From: Aliivibrio fischeri
Lineage (GTDB): Bacteria; Pseudomonadota; Gammaproteobacteria; Enterobacterales; Vibrionaceae
Length of the DNA stretch: 64,000 nt
Assembly: GCF_009727955.1 (NCBI RefSeq)
Contig: NZ_WOBR01000004.1
Span: 559,724-623,723, forward strand
Reading direction: 5' to 3'
Below, in pieces: positions 24,957 to 33,025 of the stretch. Within the stretch, counting starts at the first letter, position 1. Each line of letters starts with the position of its first letter. Made by a program: the position numbers and the translations under genes. A model generated the notes under the pieces. The model was given only the letters and a program-made list of their open reading frames with translations. It was not told the origin of the DNA and did not search any database.

Positions 24957-25292
24957 ATGTCTCTTCCTCCTTGTCCTGTATGTAACTCTGAATTTGTTTA
25001 TCCAGATCAAAACCATCTTATCTGCCCTGAGTGTGCTCATGAATGGAACCCTGAAGAAGCGCTTATGGAAGATAAGGTGATCGTTAAAGACGCTAACGGT
25101 ACGTTGTTGGCAGAAGGCGATAAGGTAACGGTAACTAAAGATTTAAAAGTTAAAGGCAGCTCTTTAGTGATTAAAGTGGGAACAAAAGCGGTTATCAAAC
25201 GTATTGTTGATGGAAAAGATCATCAATTAGACTGTAAGGTTGATGGTGTTGGCGAAATGATGGTGACGGCTCAGTTTGTAAAGAAAGCTTAA
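24957..25292 (+). CDS. yjdM: YjdM/PhnA-family zinc-ribbon protein
   Basis: A 111-residue protein matching YjdM (formerly PhnA): an N-terminal zinc ribbon CPVCN...CPEC, the EWNP motif, and a compact beta-rich C-terminal domain with [17 protein letters not shown] and [14 protein letters not shown]. Despite the old name it is not needed for phosphonate use in E. coli, and its function there is unclear. Length is as expected for the family. It is followed by a small four-cysteine protein and a run of closely spaced genes that may be partly co-transcribed. Confidence 0.88.
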   Translation: MSLPPCPVCNSEFVYPDQNHLICPECAHEWNPEEALMEDKVIVKDANGTLLAEGDKVTVTKDLKVKGSSLVIKVGTKAVIKRIVDGKDHQLDCKVDGVGEMMVTAQFVKKA

Positions 25293-25323
25293 AGCCTAAT
25301 TAATTAGGGATGAGGATAACCCA

Positions 25324-25491
25324 ATGGATGGGAAAATATATAAGTGTGGGCAGTGTCGCCAGTTTACTCGTACACCAAATAATTCAAAAGATTTATGCGG
25401 TGCTTGGGATCAACCAACAATGGCAAACCGTGTTGCGTGTGATTTTTTTATGTTGAAATCTCTTAAAGAGAGTAAGACCAATGGAAGGTAA
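25324..25491 (+). CDS. small four-cysteine protein (55 aa)
   Basis: A short frame with a plausible ribosome site (GAGG about ten bases before ATG) that ends six bases before the GNAT gene. The product MDGKIYKCGQCRQFTR... has CGQC, then two further single cysteines (LCGAW and VACDF), which together could bind zinc; the sequence resembles small uncharacterised vibrio proteins with a tryptophan after the third cysteine. No known function. Conservation of the cysteines and tight spacing favour a real gene. Confidence 0.55.
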   Translation: MDGKIYKCGQCRQFTRTPNNSKDLCGAWDQPTMANRVACDFFMLKSLKESKTNGR

Positions 25492-25497
25492 CTCATT

Positions 25498-26037
25498 ATG
25501 TTTACGTTAAAAGTTGATAACGAATTAAATCTAGCCCTTATTGAACCTTCTTTTGCGCCTAAGTATTTCGATATTGTATCAAGGCAACGAGCGTATCTAT
25601 CTCAATGGTTGGCTTGGCCACCACATGCTGATTCAGAAGTCTTTTTCCATTCTTTTATAACTAAATCTTTATTAGATTATGCTGAAGGAAAAAGCATGGT
25701 TTGCGGCATGATTTATCAGGGTGAATTAGTTGGGAACATCAGTTTTAATTCGATTAATCAAAATCTGAAAACGGCAGAAATCGGTTATTGGTTAAATGAG
25801 GATTATCAAGGGAAAGGGATAATCACTCGTTGTGTATCTAAACTTATTGATATGGTGTTTAATGAGCTTGGTCTTAATAAGGTTCAAATTTCAGCTGCGG
25901 TAGATAACCAACCAAGCCGATCAGTCTGCGAACGACTCGGAATGAAATTAGAAGGGATTATCACTAGCAGTGAGAACTTAAATGGTCGCATTATTGATCA
26001 TGCTATTTATGGTTTAACAAAAGATAGTTACCAATGA
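25498..26037 (+). CDS. RimJ/RimL-type GNAT acetyltransferase
   Basis: A 179-residue N-acetyltransferase of the RimL group. Typical features: RAYLSQWLAWP near the N-terminus, GELVGNISFN, the acetyl-CoA loop GYWLNEDYQGKGIITR (about 99-114) with the Q/R-x-x-G-x-G/A pattern, and a C-terminal VCERLGMKLEGII. RimL proteins acetylate ribosomal protein N-termini or, in other members, small molecules; the target here is unknown. The gene overlaps the next GNAT gene by four bases. It is the close intact relative of the broken gene at about 13.75-14.05 kb. Confidence 0.88.
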   Translation: MFTLKVDNELNLALIEPSFAPKYFDIVSRQRAYLSQWLAWPPHADSEVFFHSFITKSLLDYAEGKSMVCGMIYQGELVGNISFNSINQNLKTAEIGYWLNEDYQGKGIITRCVSKLIDMVFNELGLNKVQISAAVDNQPSRSVCERLGMKLEGIITSSENLNGRIIDHAIYGLTKDSYQ

Positions 26038-26501
26038 TAGTCATCAAAACATATCAAGAAGAAAATGCATCAGCTTTGTGGGATCTGTTTTTTAATACGG
26101 TACGAAAGGTAAATCGTAAAGATTATTCTAATGAGCAAGTGACGGCTTGGGCTCCTGAATCTTTTGATACCGATATTTGGAAGAACAAAATGCAATCGTT
26201 GAATCCTTTTATTGCAGAGATAGACGGTGTGATTGTCGGTTATTCAGATTTGCAAGACGATGGATTGATAGATCATTTCTTTTGTCATTACCAACATCAA
26301 GGAAAAGGGGTTGGTAGTACTTTAATGACACATATTCTTGAGCTTGCTAAAGAGCGAAAACTGCCTCGTGTGTATTCTCATGTCAGTATTACAGCAAAAC
26401 CTTTTTATGAGCGTTTTGGCTTTACGGTTGTTAAACCTCAATGTATTGATGTGAGAGGCGAGCAGTTAATCAACTATGTAATGGAAAGACAAATCTTATA
26501 A
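26034..26501 (+). CDS. GNAT acetyltransferase (YafP-like)
   Basis: A 155-residue GNAT enzyme, start overlapping the previous stop (ATGA), so translation is coupled. The acetyl-CoA site is HHQGKGVGSTLM (about 88-99 by position in the fold), with the following helix ELAKERKLPRVYSHVS and the FYERFGF motif. The N-terminal half carries the signature WAPESFDTDIWKNKM seen in YafP-type members. Substrate unknown. The protein is short, a single GNAT domain with no fusion. Confidence 0.87.
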   Translation: MIVIKTYQEENASALWDLFFNTVRKVNRKDYSNEQVTAWAPESFDTDIWKNKMQSLNPFIAEIDGVIVGYSDLQDDGLIDHFFCHYQHQGKGVGSTLMTHILELAKERKLPRVYSHVSITAKPFYERFGFTVVKPQCIDVRGEQLINYVMERQIL

Positions 26502-26522
26502 TTAATTTGAGTAGTAGTTATT

Positions 26523-27029
26523 GTGAAAAATAAGAGCGTAATCATTCTAAAAAGACACATTATGATGTCTGTTTTTGTATTATTTTTAAATGGGTGCAGC
26601 TCATCAGATCCACTAACCATGCAGATCGATCCAGTCAATGTAAAAGCTCAAATGTACACTTACACTGATCTGAATAAAAATCAGAGTGAATTGTGGGAGA
26701 TAACCCATCAGTATTTGATGAATCATTATGAACAGCATCAAACTGAGATCAGGGTGATGGATCGCGCTAATGCGTCATTCATCGGGAAAGGGATTGTTAA
26801 GTGGAAAATCTCGCCGACAGAGCCTCTATATTGTTACTCAGCGTATGATTTTCGGTTTATGGCGAGGGACAACAAAGCTCGGCTACAACTTAAGCTTTTA
26901 CCCGGGGTACCAAGTCTTTCAGGTTGTCATGATTGGGAATTGCCTTCGGAATATGGCTATAAGCAAATCTTAGATAAGTTTGAAGCGATATCTACGCAAT
27001 TGAATCATGAATTAATTGGAGAAGATTAA
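26523..27029 (+). CDS. lipoprotein of unknown function
   Basis: A 168-residue probable lipoprotein. The GTG start gives a basic N-terminus and a lipobox LNGC; an ATG at 26562 would give a shorter signal (MMSVFVLFLNGC). The mature part starts SSSDPL, lacks an aspartate at +2, and has two more cysteines (LYCYSAYDF; SGCHDWELP) that may form a disulfide. No family recognised. Its stop codon overlaps the ATG of the cupin gene by one base, so the two are co-translated, and it follows the GNAT pair by 21 bases. Confidence 0.6.
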   Translation: MKNKSVIILKRHIMMSVFVLFLNGCSSSDPLTMQIDPVNVKAQMYTYTDLNKNQSELWEITHQYLMNHYEQHQTEIRVMDRANASFIGKGIVKWKISPTEPLYCYSAYDFRFMARDNKARLQLKLLPGVPSLSGCHDWELPSEYGYKQILDKFEAISTQLNHELIGED

Positions 27030-27343
27030 TGTCGAATTTGTTTACTGATATACCAAACGAATTACCTAGTGAGATCTTTGAAGACATTTTATCTACCCCC
27101 AATATTCGTATTGAGCGGATTTTATCTCATGGGCATAGTTCCCCTGAACAAGGTTGGTATGATCAAGATGAAAATGAATGGGTATTAGTCTTATCTGGAT
27201 TCGGTGTTATTGAGTTTGATGATGGACGTGTTATTACCCTAAATGAAGGAGATTACCTTAATATTAAAGCGCACGAAAAGCATAAGGTGCAAGCCACAGC
27301 ACCAAATGAAACGACAGTGTGGCTTGCTGTTTTTTATCGTTAG
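27029..27343 (+). CDS. small cupin-domain protein
   Basis: A 104-residue single-domain cupin: RILSHGHSSPEQGWYDQDENEWVLVLSGFG contains the first motif (two His and a Glu as metal-ligand candidates) and INEGDYLNIKAHEKHKV-like sequence the second (His). This form is common in gammaproteobacteria as an uncharacterised metal-binding protein, sometimes annotated as phosphoribosylaminoimidazole carboxylase-like or mannose isomerase-like on weak grounds. One-base overlap with the lipoprotein gene. No substrate can be named. Confidence 0.82.
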   Translation: MSNLFTDIPNELPSEIFEDILSTPNIRIERILSHGHSSPEQGWYDQDENEWVLVLSGFGVIEFDDGRVITLNEGDYLNIKAHEKHKVQATAPNETTVWLAVFYR

Positions 27344-27350
27344 GTTGTGC

Positions 27351-28109
27351 TTAATTTAGATAATTAAATCCCACACACTCAATGCCTTGTTCTTCTAGCC
27401 AATGAGTTAACTCAGGTGACGTTAAAATGTTTTTTTCAATACTGCGCATTTCATGGTAACTGCTCAGTTCAATAAGATCATTCGTGTCACTACTTGGATG
27501 ACACATTAACTCAACGATACCGTTAGGATGTGTGAGTTTGTATTCTAAAAGGATGGTTTTTAGATTTTCAAACGTTGCACCACTATCAAAAAAGCGCATA
27601 TCAAATGCATCTGGGGTCGGTACTGTCAGTGTATCTTGGCCAGCAACGATGTTATCAACTCTACGCACGGGTAGGTTAATGTCATTAGCAAAGCGAATAA
27701 ACGCATTTTTTAATGGGGGATAAACACCTGCAAAGTGGTGGCTATCAATATGATTAATTTTAAAACCCGCACTAAGTGCCGCTTGGTATTGTGTTTTCAA
27801 CTCTAAATAGACTTCTTCTTGGCAAACCTGTTTTGTCATCAGGGTTTGTCTATTGAGAAAATAACCATTCTCATCAATTAAGCTAGACACATCTTCTGGT
27901 TTGGATAAAGGTTTTCCTGCGGTTACCGTAAAATGCAAACCAATATCAGGCACTAAACCTTGCTTGTAGAGTTCAATTGCATGTTCAATACCGCGTTGAT
28001 TCATCATGACTGTTGTTGATGTTACTGTGCCAGATTTAAAGCAATCAACAATGCCATTATTTACACTTTCTGATAAACCAAAATCATCAGCATTTAAGAT
28101 CAGTTTCAT
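27351..28109 (-). CDS. ChbG/YdjC-family carbohydrate deacetylase
   Basis: A 252-residue metal-dependent deacetylase of the YdjC family; ChbG removes one acetyl group from chitobiose and chitotriose in E. coli. Motifs: MKLILNADDFGLS at the start (the aspartates and following residues bind metal), GLHFTVTAG, HIDSHHFAG (metal histidines) and ELMCHPS. I start at ATG 28109, with GGAG seven bases upstream, in place of a longer frame. No chitobiose operon genes are adjacent, so the substrate is inferred from the family only. It is convergent with the cupin gene, with only seven bases between stops. Confidence 0.87.
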   Translation of the reverse strand: MKLILNADDFGLSESVNNGIVDCFKSGTVTSTTVMMNQRGIEHAIELYKQGLVPDIGLHFTVTAGKPLSKPEDVSSLIDENGYFLNRQTLMTKQVCQEEVYLELKTQYQAALSAGFKINHIDSHHFAGVYPPLKNAFIRFANDINLPVRRVDNIVAGQDTLTVPTPDAFDMRFFDSGATFENLKTILLEYKLTHPNGIVELMCHPSSDTNDLIELSSYHEMRSIEKNILTSPELTHWLEEQGIECVGFNYLN

Positions 28110-28262
28110 GACGTACTCCAAAACAACAATTGAACAAATCAATATAGCATTTGTACTTTAGGCTTCGGTGTCTTTTTCATCAATCTAAATCGTTTAAAAT
28201 GCTCTGATAATTTGAAGTTATGCTGTAAATTAGAGTCTTCAATTTTGTGCTGAGAAAGAAAA

Positions 28263-28532
28263 ATGAAAAGAGCAACTGTATTTGGGTTGTTGGCGTCATT
28301 GTTGGGGTTATTGGGTGTTATCTTGTTACTAGCGGGAGGCTCTCATTTTCCGATTTACCAATGGCCGTATGAGGCACTTCAAGGGTTGGTGTTCTCTGTT
28401 GTATGGGGATTTGGCTTATCCGTTTTTATGGGATATGTCGTATCGCTATTAATTATTTTTGTTGTACTTATTGCGTGCTTTAGTATTGGAAGTAAACTTT
28501 CAGATATTCTTCTTGGGGATACTAATCACTAA
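28263..28532 (+). CDS. small integral membrane protein (89 aa)
   Basis: An 89-residue hydrophobic protein with about two or three helices: residues 5-25 (rich in Leu and Gly), 40-58 and 60-80. A central polar segment SHFPIYQWPYEALQG would face the periplasm or cytoplasm. I do not recognise a family. The frame has a plausible start with GAGAAAG upstream and good coding character, and it stands alone in front of a convergent gene, with a terminator between them that serves mainly the opposite strand. Confidence 0.6.
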   Translation: MKRATVFGLLASLLGLLGVILLLAGGSHFPIYQWPYEALQGLVFSVVWGFGLSVFMGYVVSLLIIFVVLIACFSIGSKLSDILLGDTNH

Positions 28533-28534
28533 GT

Positions 28535-28565
28535 TAAAAAAGGCTTTATCCATTGAATAAAGCCT
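28535..28565 (-). terminator. terminator of the leftward 171-aa gene
   Basis: AGGCTTTAT / ATAAAGCCT stem with 7-base loop; T-run on the minus strand. Confidence 0.85.
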
Positions 28566-28583
28566 AAATACGTTTAAAAAATT

Positions 28584-29099
28584 TTATGAACGATACTTTT
28601 CAATAAAAGAGAGAAGGATAGGTAATCCAGATTGCTGGTTAAGTTCCGCTTGCCAACACTCATAAATGGCGGTTTCATGATCAGCAATGAGTTGAAACGC
28701 TTCCATTTCTTCTGTCGCTTCTGTAGCCCATTCTCGGTATTTCACTTCATAAGGCTCTACCCAGTGTGCCAATGTATCCACCAATGCATTCCATTCTAAA
28801 TGAATCCACTTATGTGCATCAGAAGTCCCTTTTACTAACATCGCTTGATCTTTTATATCAAACTGAATCTTATGCTTTGTAAGTGTCGGTTCTAGCAACT
28901 GTGCTGTAAGAATTTCAACGTTAATCAACGTGTTCCATAGCTCATTTTTGTTGAGCATAGAGTAGCGTTCGGAGAAGTAAGTAAAAAAAGCAATGCCGTA
29001 CACTTCGCCTTGGTAAGCATTATAGATACGATCAATCATAGAAAGAGCCTTATCGCTTAAAATATGGGTAAATAGTAGGTTTTTATACGTAATTTGCAA
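28584..29099 (-). CDS. conserved hypothetical protein (171 aa)
   Basis: A soluble, mostly helical protein rich in Trp, Glu and Tyr, without signal peptide, membrane segment or cysteine motif except one Cys near the C-terminus (IYECWQAEL). No family recognised. The longest frame begins with a TTG; an ATG at codon 21 (MIDRIYNAYQG) is a real alternative. It is a single-gene leftward unit with its own terminator, divergent from the LysE-type exporter gene, so the two may share a control region of about 130 bases. Confidence 0.55.
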   Translation of the reverse strand: MQITYKNLLFTHILSDKALSMIDRIYNAYQGEVYGIAFFTYFSERYSMLNKNELWNTLINVEILTAQLLEPTLTKHKIQFDIKDQAMLVKGTSDAHKWIHLEWNALVDTLAHWVEPYEVKYREWATEATEEMEAFQLIADHETAIYECWQAELNQQSGLPILLSFIEKYRS

Positions 29100-29231
29100 T
29101 CAGTTTTAGATAACTATTGGGTAACTTGAAATAGTTAAAGCAAGATGAACGGGATGCGTAATTTGTAAAATCCCATATATACGCTTTAATAGATCCTTTA
29201 TGGACAAAAAATGGAATAAGGAGATTCTATT

Positions 29232-29861
29232 ATGGCGTTAGAAATATGGATTTATTATGTGCTAGCGGTATTGGTACTTACCGCTTCACCTGGCCCAAGT
29301 TCATTATTATGCATGACAAAAGGGGTGACGCATGGGTGGAAGCACGGCTTTTTTACGGCGTTAGGTAGTTTAAGTGCGATTACCATTATCCTGTCACTCT
29401 CTTTTACTGGGCTTGGGGTTGTCATTGCCTCATCTGAATTGGTGTTTACGATCATTAAATGGATTGGTGCGACGTACCTTATTTATATGGGAATAAAAGC
29501 TTTTTTATCAAAACAAGAAAGTTATACATCATCGGCTGAAAATACAGAGATTAAAACAGGATTTAAAGCGCATTTTGTAAGTGGCTTTATTGTTGGTGCT
29601 AGTAACCCGAAAGCGATTTTGTTTTTCACTGCTCTGTTTCCTCAGTTTATTGACCCATCAGTGGCTCTTGTTCCTCAATACCTGATATTTGCGAGTACTT
29701 TTATTGTATTAGAGCTTTCTTGGTTGCTGTTTTATGCTTACTTAGGTTCTTCATCGTCTCGCTGGTTAATGGTTAAAGGACGTGCTAAATGGTTCAACAA
29801 ATTAAGTGGAACCGTTTTTGTCGGAGCAGGAGCTTTATTGTCTACTGCTAGTCGAAATTGA
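29232..29861 (+). CDS. LysE/RhtB-family amino-acid exporter
   Basis: A 209-residue inner-membrane protein with about six helices. The family signature is near the N-terminus: LTASPGPSSLLCMTKGVTHG (about 17-36), followed by ALGSLSAI, and GFIVGASNPKAILFFTALFPQF in the second half. Members export amino acids such as lysine, threonine or homoserine lactone-like compounds using the proton gradient; the substrate cannot be read from sequence. Ribosome site AAGGAG seven bases before the ATG. Single gene. Confidence 0.9.
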   Translation: MALEIWIYYVLAVLVLTASPGPSSLLCMTKGVTHGWKHGFFTALGSLSAITIILSLSFTGLGVVIASSELVFTIIKWIGATYLIYMGIKAFLSKQESYTSSAENTEIKTGFKAHFVSGFIVGASNPKAILFFTALFPQFIDPSVALVPQYLIFASTFIVLELSWLLFYAYLGSSSSRWLMVKGRAKWFNKLSGTVFVGAGALLSTASRN

Positions 29862-29972
29862 TGAGGATTGTGTAAGCTTTTAGTAAAGAGAGTAAATTAG
29901 TGATCTTTCTAGCAGAATGCGTGGTGGAAGATAGGTATAAGAGCCTCAGTTGTTTTATGTATTGAGGTTTCA

Positions 29973-30518
29973 ATGACTGAAAAAGAAAAAATGCTCGCAG
30001 GGCTTCCTTATGATGCTTGGGAAGAAACGTTATTAAATGATCGTATGAATGCCAAAGCGATTTGCCACCAATTTAATTTAGCTAACCCAACTAAGCTTGA
30101 TGAAAGAATGGCTATTTTAAGTGAGTTGCTGTGTATAAAGGACAAAGCACATATAGAGCCAAATTTCTTTTGTGATTATGGTTATAACATTGAAATTGGA
30201 AGTAATTTTTATTCTAACCATAATTTGACGATTGTGGATGTATGTAAGGTTACTATTGGAAACAATGTGCTGTTTGGGCCACATGTGATGATTTCTACTG
30301 GTACGCATCCAATTGATCCTATCGAGCGACAAAAAACGGAGTTCGGTGCAAGTATTTCTATTGGTAATGACGTATGGCTAGGAGGGAATGTATCTGTTCT
30401 TCCTGGTGTACGTATTGGAAATAATTGTGTGATTGGAGCAGGAAGCGTTGTTAACCGCGATATTCCCGATAATAGCGTTGCGGTAGGTAATCCTTGTAGA
30501 GTCATCAAATCCGTTTAG
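29973..30518 (+). CDS. maltose/galactoside O-acetyltransferase family protein
   Basis: A 181-residue sugar O-acetyltransferase of the Maa/LacA/NodL type. The N-terminal helical cap (MTEKEKMLAGLPYDAWE...) is typical, followed by a left-handed beta helix of hexapeptide repeats (IGNNVLFGPHVMISTGTHP, IGNDVWLGGNVSVLPGV, IGNNCVIGAGSVV). The catalytic His lies in STGTHP. It transfers acetyl from acetyl-CoA to a sugar hydroxyl and works as a trimer. A related gene is at 38213-38812. Single gene with a strong terminator. Confidence 0.9.
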   Translation: MTEKEKMLAGLPYDAWEETLLNDRMNAKAICHQFNLANPTKLDERMAILSELLCIKDKAHIEPNFFCDYGYNIEIGSNFYSNHNLTIVDVCKVTIGNNVLFGPHVMISTGTHPIDPIERQKTEFGASISIGNDVWLGGNVSVLPGVRIGNNCVIGAGSVVNRDIPDNSVAVGNPCRVIKSV

Positions 30519-30583
30519 TGTGAGCTATTTGCGAAAGAATTTTTTCGAATTAATTATTTTCGGCTAAATCACTGAGTTTTATT

Positions 30584-30624
30584 TAAGTAATGGTGTCATA
30601 TTCTGGCACCATTACTTATTTTTT
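30584..30624 (+). terminator. terminator of the acetyltransferase gene
   Basis: Perfect 12-bp stem TAAGTAATGGTG / CACCATTACTTA, 11-base loop, T-run. Confidence 0.9.
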
Positions 30625-30663
30625 GGATTGTATATTTAGAAAAATGAACATATTTAGGTAGTT

Positions 30664-31332
30664 ATGGATAGTTTTTTTAGTAGTGAGATTATTCTTGCGC
30701 ATTCGACTTTCTTTTTCTTTATGACATTGTTGCTGACTGGGTTTCTTCATATTCCATTATGGTGTGGTAAAAATTTAACTAAAATCCAATGGAAGAAAGT
30801 GGATTACCTTTGGCCTTTGGTTGCTGCTATTGGGTTGATGGGCACGGTTTCAGAGGTTCGCTCAAGAGTGGCTGCCGATTGGGCTGAAACTGAACACACG
30901 CGAGCAGTAACCAGCTTAGAATCCATTAATAGTTATACTGTTAATCAATTAAAAAGCTATTTGTGCTCTGGAGCGACGGGTGTAGAGGATGATCTTGTAG
31001 CAAAACAATCGTGTTCTTGGTTTCTTGATTCAGCAAAATATTTAGAATCTGTTCGATTTAATGATTTACCCAATATTGGATTTGAAAACCTACCACCAAT
31101 TACGTTTAGCCAAAGCATTATTGAATCTGATGTGATTTGGTTGCGTAGCATGTTTGATAATTATAAAACTCAAAAACAGGTTTATGAGACCACACTACAA
31201 GAAACGAAGAAACACCCACTTGAAGAGATATTTTGGTATTTAAGTCCTTATTTAATTTGTATTGCGATTTCAGTTCGAGTGACCAAAGTATCGGCTGAGC
31301 TTAAGTTGGAGAAACAACAATGCAATCTATAG
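30664..31332 (+). CDS. membrane protein of unknown function (222 aa)
   Basis: A 222-residue protein with helices at both ends (about 14-32, 47-65 and 190-208) and a long soluble middle part containing two cysteines (YLCSGATG; KQSCSWFLD). That middle part is probably periplasmic and disulfide-bonded. No family recognised. Its end overlaps the start of the next gene (HD-domain hydrolase) by 13 bases, so the pair is co-translated, and the function of one may bear on the other. Confidence 0.6.
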   Translation: MDSFFSSEIILAHSTFFFFMTLLLTGFLHIPLWCGKNLTKIQWKKVDYLWPLVAAIGLMGTVSEVRSRVAADWAETEHTRAVTSLESINSYTVNQLKSYLCSGATGVEDDLVAKQSCSWFLDSAKYLESVRFNDLPNIGFENLPPITFSQSIIESDVIWLRSMFDNYKTQKQVYETTLQETKKHPLEEIFWYLSPYLICIAISVRVTKVSAELKLEKQQCNL

Positions 31333-31952
31333 AACATTTTGAGCCTCAGTTTTTGAGTTTTATCCAAAAAGAAATGGTTCAAGACTTAGCGCATGATATT
31401 AACCATGTGTTGCGAGTGGTTAGTATGGCAAAGCGTTTGTGTGTAGAAGAGAAGGGAAAAGAGGCAGTGGTTATTCCTGCTGCTTATTTACATGATTGCT
31501 TTTCTTTTGCAAAAGATCATCCGAATCGCTCTCAAAGTTCGGCATTCGCGGCAGATAAAGCCTTGGCGTTTTTGAAGGAGATTGGCTATCCACCTGAGTT
31601 TTATGATGAGATACACCATGCGATTGTTGCTCATAGTTTTAGTGCTAAAGTAGAAACGAGAACGTTAGAAGCAAAGATCGTTCAAGATGCAGATAGGTTG
31701 GATGCTTTAGGAGCAATAGGTATCGCTCGTTGTCTACAAGTCAGTACGAAATTAAATTCACCACTTTACTTCATTGATGATCCATTTTGTTATCACAGAG
31801 AGCCGAATGATAAGGCTTATACCATCGATCATTTTTATGCCAAGTTGCTAACACTAGCGAATACGATGAAAACGATATCTGCGGTAGCTGAGGCCGAAAA
31901 ACGCACTCAATATATGCGCGATTACTTAACTCAACTAGAGAGTGAGTTGTAA
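31320..31952 (+). CDS. HD-domain phosphohydrolase (YedJ-like)
   Basis: A 210-residue soluble HD-superfamily protein. Metal-binding residues: LAHDINHVLRV (first His), AYLHDCFSFAKDHPNRS (HD pair), HHAIVAHSF and VQDADRLDALGAIGIAR (final Asp). The last motif is characteristic of YedJ and its relatives, which are predicted phosphohydrolases acting on nucleotides or small phosphates. Length is normal. The ATG lies inside the end of the preceding membrane-protein gene. Exact substrate unknown. Confidence 0.87.
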   Translation: MQSIEHFEPQFLSFIQKEMVQDLAHDINHVLRVVSMAKRLCVEEKGKEAVVIPAAYLHDCFSFAKDHPNRSQSSAFAADKALAFLKEIGYPPEFYDEIHHAIVAHSFSAKVETRTLEAKIVQDADRLDALGAIGIARCLQVSTKLNSPLYFIDDPFCYHREPNDKAYTIDHFYAKLLTLANTMKTISAVAEAEKRTQYMRDYLTQLESEL

Positions 31953-31965
31953 TAAATACGTAAGA

Positions 31966-32919
31966 TTAGATTTGGTTAATAATTCCTCCCCAATGATGCT
32001 CCTTAGCTAAAGACTTTAATGACTCAATCTCACGTTTTGCTTCCTGCTGTAACCAGTCGACAAGCTCGTTAATCGCTGAAGAATGCGTGTGTTGATGAAT
32101 ATAATATACCCATGCACTGTGCTGAAGTGTGGTGTGCTTTGGGCAGTAATAAAAGTTTCTTTCTAATTCCGGTAAGATCAATAAGAGATCGGTAACGGTT
32201 GCACCTTGACCTGACAAACACGCACTTAATGCGAGATCTAATGAGTGAAAACTGGTGTTTCTCACTTTTTGATGGGGAACATCTTTTTCATTATTTAACC
32301 AAGTAATCCAATCGAGATGATCAACCGTAGGATGCAACCTTGGTAATTGAAGAACATCATCTAACGCCGTGTCTTTTGTGGTAATGCTGGTTGCACAAAC
32401 CGGTGCCATGAACTCTTCGCGTAGCAGAGAAAAATTAGATTTATTATCGTAATGATTCTTTAATCTTGTATGGAAAATCAATAAATCATAATCAGCGATA
32501 TTGAGAGCTTCGTCCTCTTCTAGAGAAGGAATGATGACGATTTCATAATCTGAATATTTCTCATTCATTTCTTTAATTTTAGGTAAGAGAGCACGGGTAG
32601 CAAAGCTTAATGCCGCTTTGATAACAATACGCTTAGGCTTTGGATCTTGCCAGGAAGAGATCACTGATTCGAGGGAAGTAAAGTTATCCTGTAACGTTTT
32701 ATACAGTTCTAAACCTTGGGTCGTCAGTTGAATCGAACGGTGTTTGCGTATAATTAGAGATGCATTGAGATCATCCTCAAGTTGCTTTACTTGGCGGCTG
32801 ACTGCACTTTGTGTCACATTAAGCTCATTTGCCGCTGAAGTAAAACTCATCAACCTTGCAACCGATTCAAAAGCTTTAAATCCGTTATGTGAGTAAGGTA
32901 ATGTTGGATAGGGTGTCAT
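31966..32919 (-). CDS. LysR-family transcriptional regulator (GcvA-like)
   Basis: A 317-residue LysR-type regulator: the winged helix-turn-helix is at about 10-70 (FESVARLMSFTSAANELNVTQSAVSRQVKQLE pattern), followed by a substrate-binding domain to residue 300. The N-terminal region resembles GcvA. It is divergent from the MATE pump gene with about 105 bases between starts, the usual arrangement for a regulator and its target, so it probably controls the pump; that link is an inference. Effector unknown. Confidence 0.88.
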   Translation of the reverse strand: MTPYPTLPYSHNGFKAFESVARLMSFTSAANELNVTQSAVSRQVKQLEDDLNASLIIRKHRSIQLTTQGLELYKTLQDNFTSLESVISSWQDPKPKRIVIKAALSFATRALLPKIKEMNEKYSDYEIVIIPSLEEDEALNIADYDLLIFHTRLKNHYDNKSNFSLLREEFMAPVCATSITTKDTALDDVLQLPRLHPTVDHLDWITWLNNEKDVPHQKVRNTSFHSLDLALSACLSGQGATVTDLLLILPELERNFYYCPKHTTLQHSAWVYYIHQHTHSSAINELVDWLQQEAKREIESLKSLAKEHHWGGIINQI

Positions 32920-33025
32920 TAGATTCTCGCATGAGTTTTTGGAATGTCAGTCTGACGGATTAATTAATTGAATACTACTTTTTTAAACGATAACGTGATG
33001 TGAAATTATTTAATTTATCTTTTTT